A stretch of DNA of 64,000 nucleotides from UBA9926 sp913064795. Lineage in GTDB: Bacteria > Pseudomonadota > Gammaproteobacteria > Pseudomonadales > Azotimanducaceae. The stretch lies in NCBI GenBank assembly GCA_045560765.1, contig JBJKZD010000009.1, forward strand, positions 124,001 to 188,000, in the 5' to 3' direction. Position 1 is the first letter of the stretch; each line of letters starts with the position of its first letter. A program made the translations under genes and the position numbers. The notes under the pieces were generated by a model. That model ran no database searches, was not told where the DNA came from, and saw nothing but the letters and a program-made list of their open reading frames with translations. Shown here piece by piece: positions 9,073 to 18,472 of this stretch.

Positions 9073-9112
9073 GCGCCGTCCAAGTGGCGGCCCAGTGTCC
9101 CTTCTCGGAGAC

Positions 9113-9136
9113 GCGCAGCAGCGCTTGCTGCTGCGC
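9113..9136. terminator. 10-bp perfect hairpin in the aroA/mdh convergent gap
   Basis: GCGCAGCAGC and its exact complement flank a four-base loop, midway between the converging aroA and mdh stop codons. The stem is GC-rich and would form on either transcript. There is no clear uridine run on either side, so intrinsic termination is inferred from position and stem strength rather than from a canonical signal. Confidence 0.5.
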
Positions 9137-9149
9137 CCAATTTAGACTG

Positions 9150-10127
9150 TCAAGGTAGCAAATGAGAGACCGCGTCCCGCTCCTCTTGAAGCTCCTGCTC
9201 TGTCAGGGTCATACGAGATCGGGAGAAATCGTTGATCTCAAGCCCCTGAACAATGCGCCAAGCTCCTGCCTCACATTGACAGGGAAAACTATAAATCAGG
9301 CCAGACTCAATCCCGTAACTACCGTCAGAATAGACGCCCATAGAAACGACTTCATTTTGACTCCCTAAAACCCAATCACGCATATGCTCGATCGCTGCAT
9401 TGGCTGCGCTCGCAGCACTCGACAAGCCTCGTGCGTCGATGATTGCAGCACCCCGCTGTTGAACCGTCGGTATAAATGCATCTGAAATCCATGCCGCTTC
9501 AACCAATTCAGAAGCCGCTGAACCATCCACGGTGGCATGAAAAATATCCGGATACTGGGTCGCAGAGTGGTTGCCCCAAATCGCGAGTCCTTTCACGTCA
9601 TTGACATGAAAACCAGTCTTTTGAGCTAACTGTGTAGACGCGCGATTATGATCTAGGCGCGTCATCGCCGTGAATTGCGCCGGATCCAGACCCGGCGCAT
9701 TGCGCTGTGCAATCAGGCAATTGGTATTGGCGGGATTGCCGACCACTAAAACCTTCACAGCGCGGTCTGCTTTCGCATCGAGTGCTTTTCCTTGAACCGA
9801 GAAAATCTGTGCATTGGCTTCGAGCAAATCTTTCCGCTCCATGCCCGGGCCACGGGGTCTTGAGCCCACCAACAGCGCGTAGGCGACGCCATTGAAGGCC
9901 TCCTCTGGATCATCAGTGGCATGAATACTTTCGAGCAAGGGGAAAGCACAATCTTCGAGCTCCATGACCACGCCCCCTAAGGCCCCCATCGCCGGCGGTA
10001 TTTCAAGCAATTGGAGGATCACCGGCTGGTCAGCACCGAGCATCTGGCCCGAGGCGATGCGAAACAATAACGAATAACTGATCTGTCCAGCTGCGCCAGT
10101 AACGGCGACTTTAACGGCGGGTTTCAT
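9150..10127 (-). CDS. mdh: Malate dehydrogenase (NAD-dependent)
   Basis: 325 residues. TCA-cycle enzyme interconverting malate and oxaloacetate in the cytoplasm. It belongs to the MDH group with the N-terminal VAVTGAAGQISYSLLFRIAS (dinucleotide loop), the segment VGSRPRGPGMERKDLL with the mobile-loop arginines, NPANTNCLIA, the active-site Asp and Arg in TRLDHNRA, and the catalytic His in WGNHSATQYPD. ATG 10127 is chosen because MKPAVKVAVTGAAGQ is the family N-terminus; the frame stays open another 111 codons upstream but that part resembles no MDH. mdh converges on aroA and diverges from gltB across a 608-bp gap. Confidence 0.96.
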   Translation of the reverse strand: MKPAVKVAVTGAAGQISYSLLFRIASGQMLGADQPVILQLLEIPPAMGALGGVVMELEDCAFPLLESIHATDDPEEAFNGVAYALLVGSRPRGPGMERKDLLEANAQIFSVQGKALDAKADRAVKVLVVGNPANTNCLIAQRNAPGLDPAQFTAMTRLDHNRASTQLAQKTGFHVNDVKGLAIWGNHSATQYPDIFHATVDGSAASELVEAAWISDAFIPTVQQRGAAIIDARGLSSAASAANAAIEHMRDWVLGSQNEVVSMGVYSDGSYGIESGLIYSFPCQCEAGAWRIVQGLEINDFSRSRMTLTEQELQEERDAVSHLLP

Positions 10128-10345
10128 TTTAGAGCGACTCCTCAAACATTCATTAACAGTGGCGCCCAGCGCCGGGGCCGGCAGTATACCACCCTTTTTT
10201 TGGTCAAGAGCCGGTTCGATCTCAATCGCAGCCCTGCGGTCCGGATTGCGCGTCCGCCCCAACCCCTCAGTAATCCCACCGAGAGGAATATTCAGGATAT
10301 CTCCATTCTTTAAAGAAAGAGATAATTTACATATAAAACAATACT

Positions 10346-10374
10346 TTAAAAATCTATAAAGCCCCGCAGGGGGC
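10346..10374 (-). terminator. Hairpin with U-rich tail on the minus strand upstream of mdh
   Basis: Read on the minus strand, GCCCC and GGGGC pair around the loop CTGC (plus coordinates 10361-10374), and a T-rich stretch (TTTATAGATTTTT) follows immediately. This is the shape of a modest intrinsic terminator for a leftward transcript arising inside the gltB leader region, before the mdh promoter. No recognised gene would be terminated by it. Confidence 0.35.
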
Positions 10375-10383
10375 GTCCACAAC

Positions 10384-10411
10384 TTGACTTTGAGCACTGC
10401 TTTGCTATTGT
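10384..10411 (+). promoter_or_regulatory. Sigma-70 promoter candidate for gltBD
   Basis: TTGACT (10384-10389) and TATTGT (10406-10411) are separated by 16 bases. Transcription from here would give a leader of about 315 nt before the gltB start. Two hairpins would form near its 5' end: GTCCT/AGGAC at 10417-10429 and GCGCTC/GAGCGC at 10453-10476. Assignment is by consensus match only. Confidence 0.4.
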
Positions 10412-10735
10412 TTGCGGTCCTTTGAGGACAGCGAAGGCCATCACAAAAGGCAGCGCTCATGTCCTAGGAAGAGCGCGGGGCGTAACACTCAGCACCGCAC
10501 TCAAGCTTCGTTTGCGATAAGTTCAAAAGACCCAAGGCAAAACGATCGATTGCTGCTTCAGAACGATCCGGCATTTCGCCCAGTGCGCTTGCGAAATTGC
10601 TGAATGTGCTGCGGAGCCTGTGTCTTCGGTCACGGCTCTTGCCTCGGCCGAGCCCGAGAGCTAATCGGTGATCCAACACGTAACAGCGTTTATAAAATAC
10701 CCACTGCCTTAACCGGTGAGATTTTGGAAATCAAG

Positions 10736-13700
10736 ATGAGTAACAGACTCGACGGAAGAATAGGATTACCCGCCCCTAGCGGTCTTTACGATCCCAATCA
10801 AGAACACGACGCCTGCGGTGTCGGCTTTGTTGCTCACATCAAGGGCGTGGCCAGTCATGGCATCATGACCGATGCCTACCAGGTCAACAGCCGCATGGAT
10901 CATCGCGGCGGCTGCGGATTTGAGGAAAACACAGGGGACGGTGCAGGAATTTTAACTGCCATTCCCGACGCTTTTTTTCGAAAACTCGCTGCTCAGCAGG
11001 GCTTTGAGCTCCCTGACCTTGGCCTCTACTCCGTGGGCAACCTGTTCTTACCCACCGACGTCGAGCTACGGCAGCATTGCCAATCTAAGATAGAGTCCAT
11101 TATCGCTGAAGAGGGCCTCACCTTTTTAGCTTGGAGAGACGTGCCCATCTCACCGGAAGGCGCTGACATTGGCCCTGCGGCTCAAGCAGCAATGCCCCAT
11201 ATCAGTCAGCTTTTTGTCTCAAAGTCTGGCGTTGCTGCCAGTCCAGATTCGGAGGCCGCATTTTCAAGGTCGTTGTACATTGTTCGCAAGCGGTTCTCGG
11301 CAGCGTTGCAACCGACATTAACCTCAGGACAACTGGTGTACGCCTGCAGCCTGTCGCCTCGGGTTATTGTATACAAAGGTATGCTAACCCCCGCGCAACT
11401 CTTTCCATTTTATCCCGACTTACTCAACCCCGCCTACGAGACGCACTTGGCAATGGTGCACTCAAGGTTCAGTACCAACACCTTTCCTTCCTGGGATCGC
11501 GCGCAACCTAACCGCTATATGAGTCACAATGGGGAAATCAATACACTCCGAGGCAACAAAAACTGGATGACCGCGCGCCAAGGCACGGTCTCCTCTGGGC
11601 TGTTTGGCGACGACATCAAAAAATTGTTTCCCCTGGTCGAGCCTGATTGCTCCGACTCCGGCACTTTCGACAACGCGCTAGAATTTCTCCTCATGACCGG
11701 CAGGACTTTGCAGGAATCCGTCATGATGATGATCCCTGAGGCTTGGCAAGCTGACAGCAACATGGATCCAAAAAAACGTGCCTTCTACGAGTATCACTCA
11801 GCGCTCATGGAGCCCTGGGACGGACCTGCCTCCATCGTCTTCACTGACGGCCACGCCATTGGTGCTGTTTTGGATAGAAATGGACTACGACCCTCACGTT
11901 ACTATGTGACCACCGATGATCGGGTCATTATGGCTTCAGAAGTGGGCGTGCTTCCGGTTGACCCAAAACACGTCGTGAGCAAAGGTCGGCTGCAGCCTGG
12001 AAAAATGTTCCTTCTCGATTTTGAAGCCGGGCAACTTGTTGCTGACGAGGCCGTGAAATCGGAGTACTCAGCCATGAGGCCGTATCAACAATGGCTCTCA
12101 GAACAAAAACTCACGCTTGAATCCTTTAGCGACGCGCCCTCCCACGAGCCCCTCGCTGGCGATGCGCTCGTGCAGAGAATGCGGGCTTTTGGCTACACCA
12201 CAGAAACCATGCAGTTCATGCTCAGACCCATGATCACTGATTTAAGAGATCCCTTGGGTTCCATGGGTAACGATTCCGCGCTCGCATGCCTCTCTGATAA
12301 ATCAAGAATGGTCTATGACTATTTCAAGCAGCTTTTTGCCCAGGTCACCAACCCAGCAATCGACTCGATCCGAGAAGAAGTGGTGATGTCTCTTGGGTGT
12401 TTCGTTGGGCCCGAGGGCAATCTGGTCAACAGCACCGAAGCCCAGGCCAAGCGCCTGCACCTGGCACACCCGATTCTCTCGACAGCCGAAATGGCCAAAC
12501 TCAAAACCCTAGAACAGCACGATTGGCGTACTCAAATCATCGACATCACTTTTGATCACGACACGGGCACTTCGGGTCTCAAGGCCACCCTTGACCGGAT
12601 CTGTGAGGAGGCCAGCACCGCCATCAAAGCGGGTTTCTCGCTGATTGTTCTGTCTGACCGCGCGGTATCCAGTGAGCGCATGGCCGTCAGTGCGCTGGCC
12701 GCCTGTGGCGCTGTTCATCACCATTTAATTGGCACCCACGAGAGAACTCGCATCGGACTACTCCTTGAAACCGCCGAGGCGAGAGAGGTCCACCATTTTT
12801 GCCTGCTAACCGGCTATGGCGCCGATGGCATTAATCCTTACCTTGCCCTTGATGCACTTTGGCAGGCTCGTGAGGAGCATCTCCTGGATCCAGCCGAAGT
12901 CTCAAGCCAATCTGTTTTAACCGATAAATACAAGAAAGCGGTCGGCAAAGGTATGCTCAAAGTCATGGGAAAGATGGGCATTTCGACCTTGCAATCCTAT
13001 AAAGGAGCCCAGATTTTCGAAGCCATCGGGCTTGCCAATGACATCATTGAGCGCTGCTTTAGAGGAACCACCAGTCGCGTCAGCGGCATTGATTTTGAAA
13101 CCTTTTTCACCGAGTCGCTGCAAAGACACCGTTTGGGTTATCCCGAGCGCACCGCCGATAACGTGAGACAACTACCCAATCCTGGCGATATTCACTGGCG
13201 CAGCGGTGGCGACGCGCACATGTGGGACCCCATCAGTATTTCTAACCTCCAGGTTGCTGCAAAGACCAACAGTCGCGACGCCTACGAAGCCTTCGCCCAG
13301 CACGCCAATACCGTTGCGACGCGCCAGGCAACACTCAGAGGTCTGCTCGCTCTTAAGACAGGGGTTTTTGAACCTGTTCCCCTCGATGAGGTCGAGCCGG
13401 CAGCTGAAATTGTCAAACGCTTTTGCACAGGCGCCATGAGCTTGGGTTCGATTTCGACAGAGAGCCATGAAGCCCTCGCCATCGCCATGAACCGCATCGG
13501 TGGTAAATCCAATACAGGTGAAGGTGGGGAAGATCCGGTTCGGTTTGAGCCCATGGTTGATGGCGACTCTAAACGGTCAGCGATCAAGCAAGTTGCCTCA
13601 GGTCGATTTGGTGTCACAACGTGGTATCTAGCAAATGCTGATGAAATTCAGATCAAGATCGTCCAAGGCGCAAAACCAGGAGAAGGCGGTGAGCTGCCCG

Positions 13701-15307
13701 GCGGCAAAGTCGATGATTACATTGCCAAAATTCGACACTCAACCCCCGGCGTTGGCCTAATCAGCCCCCCGCCTCATCACGACATCTACTCGATTGAGGA
13801 TATGGCCCAGCTCATTCACGATCTCAAAAATGCCAATTCCAGTGCTCGAATCAGTGTCAAGCTGGGCTCGGAGATCGGTGTTGGCACCATTGCAGCCGGC
13901 GTCACCAAGGCAAAAGCCGATCACTTGGTGATTGCGGGTCATGATGGCGGCACCGGCGCATCGCCATTGACTTCCATAAAGCACGCCGGCATGCCTTGGG
14001 AGCTTGGCCTTGCAGAGACCCACCAGACCCTCGTGATGAACAACCTCAGATCAAGGGTCGTGCTACAGACGGATGGGCAAATCAAAACAGGTCGGGACGT
14101 TGTGATCGCGGCACTTCTGGGCGCAGAAGAGTTTGGGTTTGCGACCGCGCCGCTCGTTACCATGGGCTGCATAATGATGCGTAAATGTCATCTCAATACT
14201 TGCCCGGTGGGAATCGCAACCCAAGACCCGGTATTGCGGGAAAAGTTTTCCGGTAAGCCTGAAAGCGTCGTGAATTACTTTTTCATGTTGGCTGAAGAAG
14301 TTCGGCAATTGATGAGCGAGATGGGCTTTAAGACCCTTCAGGAGATGGTTGGACAAACCCAATGCCTTGATACCGCCAAGGCGGTTGCGCACTGGAAGTC
14401 TAAAGGGCTCGATCTGTCCGGACTCTTACAAAAAGCGCCCATCATCTTCGAAGGCACCGAAATCTACTGCACACAGACTCAAGACCATGGCCTCGACAAA
14501 GCGCTTGATCGCGAGCTCATTGCTTTGGCGCAACCGGCTTTAGAAGCTGGGCAAAAGGTGCACATCGAACGCGACGTTTTAAATATCAATCGCGTCGTTG
14601 GTACCATGCTGTCTCATGAGGTGGCTAAAGCCACCCAAGGGAAAATGCTAGACGATGATTCTATTCACTTAAAATTGACGGGCTCCGCCGGCCAAAGCGC
14701 TGGCGCCTGGCTTGCTCAGGGCATCACGCTCGAAATCGAAGGCGATGCCAACGACTTCGTCGGCAAAGGCCTCTCGGGCGGCAAGCTCATACTCTACCCT
14801 CCTAAAGACAGTACCTTTGCCGCCGAGGACAACATATTGCTCGGCAATGTCGTCCTTTATGGCGCCACTTCTGGAGAAGCCTATTTTAGAGGGATTGCAG
14901 CGGAACGTTTTTGTGTGAGAAATAGCGGCGCAAAGGCGGTTGTTGAGGGCGTCGGAGACCACGGGTGCGAATACATGACCGGAGGGGTTGTGGTCATTCT
15001 AGGGCAGACAGGTCGTAACTTTGGTGCTGGGATGAGCGGCGGCGTGGCCTATGTTCTAGATCCCGGGGGTGAATTCCACAAGCAGTGCAATCTCGAGACC
15101 TTTGAACTCGAGGCGCTTTCTGAAGCGAACGAAGAAGAGCTTAAATTACTGGTTGAACAACACCATCACTATACCGGGTCAACGGTTGCTGCAACCTTGC
15201 TTAAAGACTGGGAGCGAGAAAAAGCGGCATTTATCAAAGTCATGCCCAGCGACTATAAGCGCGTGCTGGAAGCTCAGCAGCGCCAGCAACAAACAGGAAC
15301 AGCGTAA
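10736..15307 (+). CDS. gltB: Glutamate synthase (NADPH) large subunit GltB
   Basis: 1523 residues. Converts glutamine plus 2-oxoglutarate to two glutamates together with GltD. The N-terminal class II glutamine amidotransferase domain begins at the conserved Cys27 in DACGVGF, so a 26-residue propeptide would be removed. The central FMN domain carries SGRFGVTTWYLANADEIQIK and GHDGGTGASPLTSIKHAG. The 3Fe-4S cysteines are C1145, C1151 and C1156 in GCIMMRKCHLNTCPVG. The C-terminal GXGXG beta-helix region includes GVGDHGCEYMTGGVVVILG. ATG 10736 gives the normal propeptide length; an upstream in-frame codon at 10604 would add 44 unlikely residues. It is followed by gltD after 11 bp. Confidence 0.97.
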   Translation: MSNRLDGRIGLPAPSGLYDPNQEHDACGVGFVAHIKGVASHGIMTDAYQVNSRMDHRGGCGFEENTGDGAGILTAIPDAFFRKLAAQQGFELPDLGLYSVGNLFLPTDVELRQHCQSKIESIIAEEGLTFLAWRDVPISPEGADIGPAAQAAMPHISQLFVSKSGVAASPDSEAAFSRSLYIVRKRFSAALQPTLTSGQLVYACSLSPRVIVYKGMLTPAQLFPFYPDLLNPAYETHLAMVHSRFSTNTFPSWDRAQPNRYMSHNGEINTLRGNKNWMTARQGTVSSGLFGDDIKKLFPLVEPDCSDSGTFDNALEFLLMTGRTLQESVMMMIPEAWQADSNMDPKKRAFYEYHSALMEPWDGPASIVFTDGHAIGAVLDRNGLRPSRYYVTTDDRVIMASEVGVLPVDPKHVVSKGRLQPGKMFLLDFEAGQLVADEAVKSEYSAMRPYQQWLSEQKLTLESFSDAPSHEPLAGDALVQRMRAFGYTTETMQFMLRPMITDLRDPLGSMGNDSALACLSDKSRMVYDYFKQLFAQVTNPAIDSIREEVVMSLGCFVGPEGNLVNSTEAQAKRLHLAHPILSTAEMAKLKTLEQHDWRTQIIDITFDHDTGTSGLKATLDRICEEASTAIKAGFSLIVLSDRAVSSERMAVSALAACGAVHHHLIGTHERTRIGLLLETAEAREVHHFCLLTGYGADGINPYLALDALWQAREEHLLDPAEVSSQSVLTDKYKKAVGKGMLKVMGKMGISTLQSYKGAQIFEAIGLANDIIERCFRGTTSRVSGIDFETFFTESLQRHRLGYPERTADNVRQLPNPGDIHWRSGGDAHMWDPISISNLQVAAKTNSRDAYEAFAQHANTVATRQATLRGLLALKTGVFEPVPLDEVEPAAEIVKRFCTGAMSLGSISTESHEALAIAMNRIGGKSNTGEGGEDPVRFEPMVDGDSKRSAIKQVASGRFGVTTWYLANADEIQIKIVQGAKPGEGGELPGGKVDDYIAKIRHSTPGVGLISPPPHHDIYSIEDMAQLIHDLKNANSSARISVKLGSEIGVGTIAAGVTKAKADHLVIAGHDGGTGASPLTSIKHAGMPWELGLAETHQTLVMNNLRSRVVLQTDGQIKTGRDVVIAALLGAEEFGFATAPLVTMGCIMMRKCHLNTCPVGIATQDPVLREKFSGKPESVVNYFFMLAEEVRQLMSEMGFKTLQEMVGQTQCLDTAKAVAHWKSKGLDLSGLLQKAPIIFEGTEIYCTQTQDHGLDKALDRELIALAQPALEAGQKVHIERDVLNINRVVGTMLSHEVAKATQGKMLDDDSIHLKLTGSAGQSAGAWLAQGITLEIEGDANDFVGKGLSGGKLILYPPKDSTFAAEDNILLGNVVLYGATSGEAYFRGIAAERFCVRNSGAKAVVEGVGDHGCEYMTGGVVVILGQTGRNFGAGMSGGVAYVLDPGGEFHKQCNLETFELEALSEANEEELKLLVEQHHHYTGSTVAATLLKDWEREKAAFIKVMPSDYKRVLEAQQRQQQTGTA

Positions 15308-15318
15308 GGTCCACCATT

Positions 15319-16758
15319 ATGGGAAAAGCCACAGGGTTTAAGGAATTTGATCGTCAAACAGTGCCTTACCGGGATGCCGGCGAGCGCATGCTCGACTTCA
15401 AAGAAATCTACACAGCGCCAGACGAGGCGCACCTTGCAACTCAGGGTGCCCGGTGTATGGACTGCGGCGTTCCTTTTTGCCAAAGCAATAACGGTTGTCC
15501 AATTTCTAACCTAATCCCTGAATGGAATGACCTCGTTTATAAACATCAGTGGCGCGATGCCCTCGATCGACTCCACAAAACTAATAATTTCCCTGAATTC
15601 ACAGGTCGAGTCTGCCCAGCGCCCTGCGAGGGCGCATGCGTTCTAGGAATTACCAATCCAGCCGTCACCATTAAAAATATCGAGGCAGCCATCATCGATC
15701 GAGGCTTCGAAGAGGGCTGGGTTGTACCGGAACCACCCGAGCACAGAACCGGTAAAACCATTGCAGTCATTGGGTCTGGGCCATGCGGATTATCGGCGGC
15801 GGCTCAGCTCAATAAAGCGGGTCACTCTGTTACCGTTTTTGAGCGCGAGGACCGAATCGGTGGCCTGCTCATGTACGGCATCCCCAACATGAAGCTTGAG
15901 AAGAACATGATCGAACGCAGGGTCGATATACTTCGGCAAGAAGGCATCGAATTTTTAGTCAACCAAGATGTCGGAAAAACCGTTGACCCAGCCGCGCTCG
16001 TCAAAGACTTTGACGCCGTACTTTTAGCCACTGGCGCAACCGTTGCCCGTGACCTACCGATTCCGGGCCGGGAGGGCCCCGGCGTTCATCTGGCCATGGA
16101 GTTCTTGACCGCGAACACCAAAAGTTTATTGGATTCCAATCTCGAGAACGGACACTATATCTCCGCGAAAGATAAAAATGTGATCGTGATCGGTGGTGGT
16201 GATACGGGTACAGATTGCATCGGGACATCTCTCAGACACGGTTGTAAAAGCTTGGTTAACTTCGAGTTGCTCCCTCAACCTCCAGAGACCCGGTCAGAAG
16301 ATAACCCTTGGCCACTCTGGCCAAAAATCTTTCGAGTAGATTATGGCCATGCTGAAAGTGCCAACCGTTTTGGAAAAGACCCTCGAGAATACTCGGTATT
16401 GAGCAAATCTTTTTTACGATCGGATGACGGCACGCTCAAAGGCGTGGTGACCGTGGATGTGGATCACAACTTGAAGGAGATTCCAGGCTCAGAACGCACC
16501 TTTGAGGCTGACCTTGTTTTACTTTCAATGGGCTTTTTACAACCCGAGCATTACATCAACGAAGCCCTTAATCTCGACATCGATGCCAGAGGTAACTTTA
16601 CCGCTGATAACGTTAATTTTCGTACCAGTGTCGCCAAGGTCTATGCAGCGGCCGACTGTCGACGGGGACAAGACCTCGTGGTGAGGGCGATAAACGAGGG
16701 CAGAGAAGCAGCGCGAGAAATTGATCGAGATCTGATGGGGTTTTCAGAGCTACCCTAG
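15319..16758 (+). CDS. gltD: Glutamate synthase small subunit GltD
   Basis: 479 residues. NADPH-oxidising FAD/iron-sulfur subunit that feeds electrons to GltB. The N-terminal 4Fe-4S region has CMDCGVPFCQ (C46, C49, C54), C60 and CPAPCEGACVLG. Two Rossmann motifs follow: FAD-binding IGSGPCGLSAAAQLNKAGH and NADPH-binding VIGGGDTGTDCIGTSLRHG. The C-terminus RRGQDLVVRAINEGREAAR is typical of GltD. It lies 11 bp behind gltB in one operon and converges on aroB. The function pairs with the glutamine synthetase locus at 39 kb. Confidence 0.97.
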   Translation: MGKATGFKEFDRQTVPYRDAGERMLDFKEIYTAPDEAHLATQGARCMDCGVPFCQSNNGCPISNLIPEWNDLVYKHQWRDALDRLHKTNNFPEFTGRVCPAPCEGACVLGITNPAVTIKNIEAAIIDRGFEEGWVVPEPPEHRTGKTIAVIGSGPCGLSAAAQLNKAGHSVTVFEREDRIGGLLMYGIPNMKLEKNMIERRVDILRQEGIEFLVNQDVGKTVDPAALVKDFDAVLLATGATVARDLPIPGREGPGVHLAMEFLTANTKSLLDSNLENGHYISAKDKNVIVIGGGDTGTDCIGTSLRHGCKSLVNFELLPQPPETRSEDNPWPLWPKIFRVDYGHAESANRFGKDPREYSVLSKSFLRSDDGTLKGVVTVDVDHNLKEIPGSERTFEADLVLLSMGFLQPEHYINEALNLDIDARGNFTADNVNFRTSVAKVYAAADCRRGQDLVVRAINEGREAAREIDRDLMGFSELP

Positions 16759-16821
16759 CCCAGTTTTGATGTTAACTGGCGCTTGTCTAGCTCACGCCAT
16801 TCAACCTAGCGCCTTTGGAGA

Positions 16822-17913
16822 TCAGCTCAAGTGCGCCGCTAACGTATCACTGAGCAGCCTTTCACCGTAATCGGCTGTCATCACCGCGTTTCCAATCTCC
16901 TCAAGGACAATCAAGCGGAGACCTTCGCGGGTCGCCTTTTTGTCTCGCCCCATCGCTGCTCTAAATGCTATTGGGTCCAAACCTGGCTCCGGCGCTGTGG
17001 GCAGTCCAAAGGCAGCCAACAGCTGCGCGATTCGTTCTGGAACCTCCTGATCCACCTTCGCCATTCGGCACGACAAGTCAGCCGCCATAACCATGCCTAT
17101 GGCCACAGCCTCGCCATGGAGCACCCGACCATAACCAGAGAGCGTCTCTATCGCGTGCCCAAACGTGTGTCCAAAGTTTAGCAGCGCACGGCGACCTCGT
17201 TCGGTTTCATCTTCAGCGACGATTTCAGCCTTGATCCGGCAACTCCAGGCAATCATCGTACTAAGGGCAGAGGTCTGCCGGTTCAAAATGTCACCAACAT
17301 GATCCTCAAGCCAAACGAAGTACTCGAGATCCGCGAGCGCAGCGTGCTTGACGACTTCGGCAAGACCTGCGGCATATTCCCGGGCGCTCAACGTGCGAAG
17401 GGAGGTAACATCAATGAATACCGCATTGGGCTGGTGAAAGGCACCCATCATGTTCTTTCCCAAAGGATGATTCACCGCGGTTTTACCCCCTACCGATGAG
17501 TCGACCTGAGCCAGCAGCGTCGTTGGAATTTGGACCACTGAAATTCCTCGCTGATAAATCGCTGCAGCGAAACCCGCGACATCACCCACCACGCCTCCGC
17601 CAACCGCTACAATGGTTGTGTCCCGAGTATAGCCCTCTGCTAATAAACAACCGACAATGGCCAGCACCTGGTCCATGGTCTTGTGAGATTCACCATCGGG
17701 CATCACGTAAGCGCCGGATTCTTTCTGCCCAAACAGCATTTGAATTTTCTCAGAGTAGAGCTTGCTCACCGTCTCATTTGTGACAACAAAAACCGAATCC
17801 CCAACCGCCGCATCCAGCGATGTAAGCTCTGCAGTCGAACCCGTGGTAACCAGACCCTCTGAAAAATGAATCGGGTACCCTCGAGGCCCTAAACCCACAC
17901 TGATTGTTGTCAT
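16822..17913 (-). CDS. aroB: 3-dehydroquinate synthase
   Basis: 363 residues. Second step of the shikimate pathway: DAHP to 3-dehydroquinate, using NAD and a divalent metal. Signatures are VAVGGGVVGDVAGFAAAIYQ (NAD-binding), IPTTLLAQVDSSVGGKTAVN, GLAEVVKHAALAD, and the metal-binding Glu/His pairs in LNFGHTFGHAIETLSGYG and LHGEAVAIGM. ATG 17913 overlaps the aroK stop (ATGA) and aligns position for position with E. coli AroB (MTTISVGLGPRGYPI). An ATG 15 bases upstream (17928), with GGAG at good spacing, is an alternative start. Downstream partner of aroK and the pil genes, convergent with gltD. Confidence 0.96.
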   Translation of the reverse strand: MTTISVGLGPRGYPIHFSEGLVTTGSTAELTSLDAAVGDSVFVVTNETVSKLYSEKIQMLFGQKESGAYVMPDGESHKTMDQVLAIVGCLLAEGYTRDTTIVAVGGGVVGDVAGFAAAIYQRGISVVQIPTTLLAQVDSSVGGKTAVNHPLGKNMMGAFHQPNAVFIDVTSLRTLSAREYAAGLAEVVKHAALADLEYFVWLEDHVGDILNRQTSALSTMIAWSCRIKAEIVAEDETERGRRALLNFGHTFGHAIETLSGYGRVLHGEAVAIGMVMAADLSCRMAKVDQEVPERIAQLLAAFGLPTAPEPGLDPIAFRAAMGRDKKATREGLRLIVLEEIGNAVMTADYGERLLSDTLAAHLS

Positions 17914-18452
17914 TCCTCGCTCACCCATTGCTGCTCCAGCAGTGTCCGCAAAAGGACCTCTAGCATTTTTTTACCCGGACGATTGTCAACCGCAAGCACA
18001 ACCTTGGCGACTTCTCGATAAAGAGGATCGCGCTCCTGCTTCATCTGTTTCAAAAAACTATGTCGATCAACGTTCTGAAGCAAGGGACGTTTTCGGTCTC
18101 CCTCGGTCCGCTTGAGCTGAGTTTCCAAATCGGGGTCTAAAAAGACAACCAGCCCACTTTGATTTAAGATCGCTCGGTTTTCAGGGCGTAAGACGCAGCC
18201 GCCCCCCGTTGCCACCACAAGTCCCGCCTGGGCCGATAGGTTATTCAGCACCGCGGATTCTCGATCTCGAAAAGCGGCCTCACCCTCAACGTCAAAGATG
18301 ATTCGAACGCTCACGCCACTACGTTCTTCGATCGTATGATCGGTATCGACAAAAGAAAGCCCAAGCCGCTTCGCAAGCAGCTTGCCCAAAGTTGTCTTCC
18401 CCGAGGCCATTGGCCCGACGAGGAAAATACTTGAAGAACCTTTGAGTCTCAT
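17910..18452 (-). CDS. aroK: Shikimate kinase AroK
   Basis: 180 residues. Phosphorylates shikimate at the 3-OH with ATP. The P-loop is GPMASGKTT (about residues 13-21). FVDTDHTIEERSGVSV carries the shikimate-binding Asp, GEAAFRDRE the Arg, and VVATGGGCVLRPENR the Walker B-like Gly-rich motif. The lid region includes GDRKRPLL. The order aroK-aroB behind pilQ on one strand is a classical gammaproteobacterial cluster; the gene starts 21 bp after the pilQ stop and its own stop overlaps aroB. Confidence 0.96.
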   Translation of the reverse strand: MRLKGSSSIFLVGPMASGKTTLGKLLAKRLGLSFVDTDHTIEERSGVSVRIIFDVEGEAAFRDRESAVLNNLSAQAGLVVATGGGCVLRPENRAILNQSGLVVFLDPDLETQLKRTEGDRKRPLLQNVDRHSFLKQMKQERDPLYREVAKVVLAVDNRPGKKMLEVLLRTLLEQQWVSEE

Positions 18453-18472
18453 CCGAGCACACCGGAAATTAT

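Larger units (their letters stand above)
10128..10735. other. 608-bp mdh-gltB intergenic region
   Basis: No convincing protein gene lies here. The left part must hold the mdh promoter, reading leftward. TATACT on the minus strand near 10182 has TTGACC upstream, but the spacing of 13 bases is too short for a normal sigma-70 promoter. The right part holds a plus-strand promoter candidate at 10384-10411 and a long gltB leader able to form several hairpins. Reading frames on both strands (for example a 71-codon minus-strand frame ending at 10464, or an in-frame 44-codon extension of gltB from 10604) show no recognisable family. Confidence 0.6.

Noticed and set aside
9794..10127. Upstream extension of the malate dehydrogenase frame beyond 10127
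   Set aside because: The added 111 codons resemble no MDH N-terminus and cross the intergenic hairpin; the frame is open by chance.
10464..10679. 71-codon minus-strand frame in the mdh-gltB gap
   Set aside because: No recognised motif, no ribosome site that stands out, and Arg-rich first third; kept only as a possible RNA in the findings.
10604..10735. 44-codon in-frame extension upstream of gltB
   Set aside because: ATG 10736 places the nucleophile Cys at 27, a normal propeptide length, and the extension contains a Cys-rich segment unlike any GltB.
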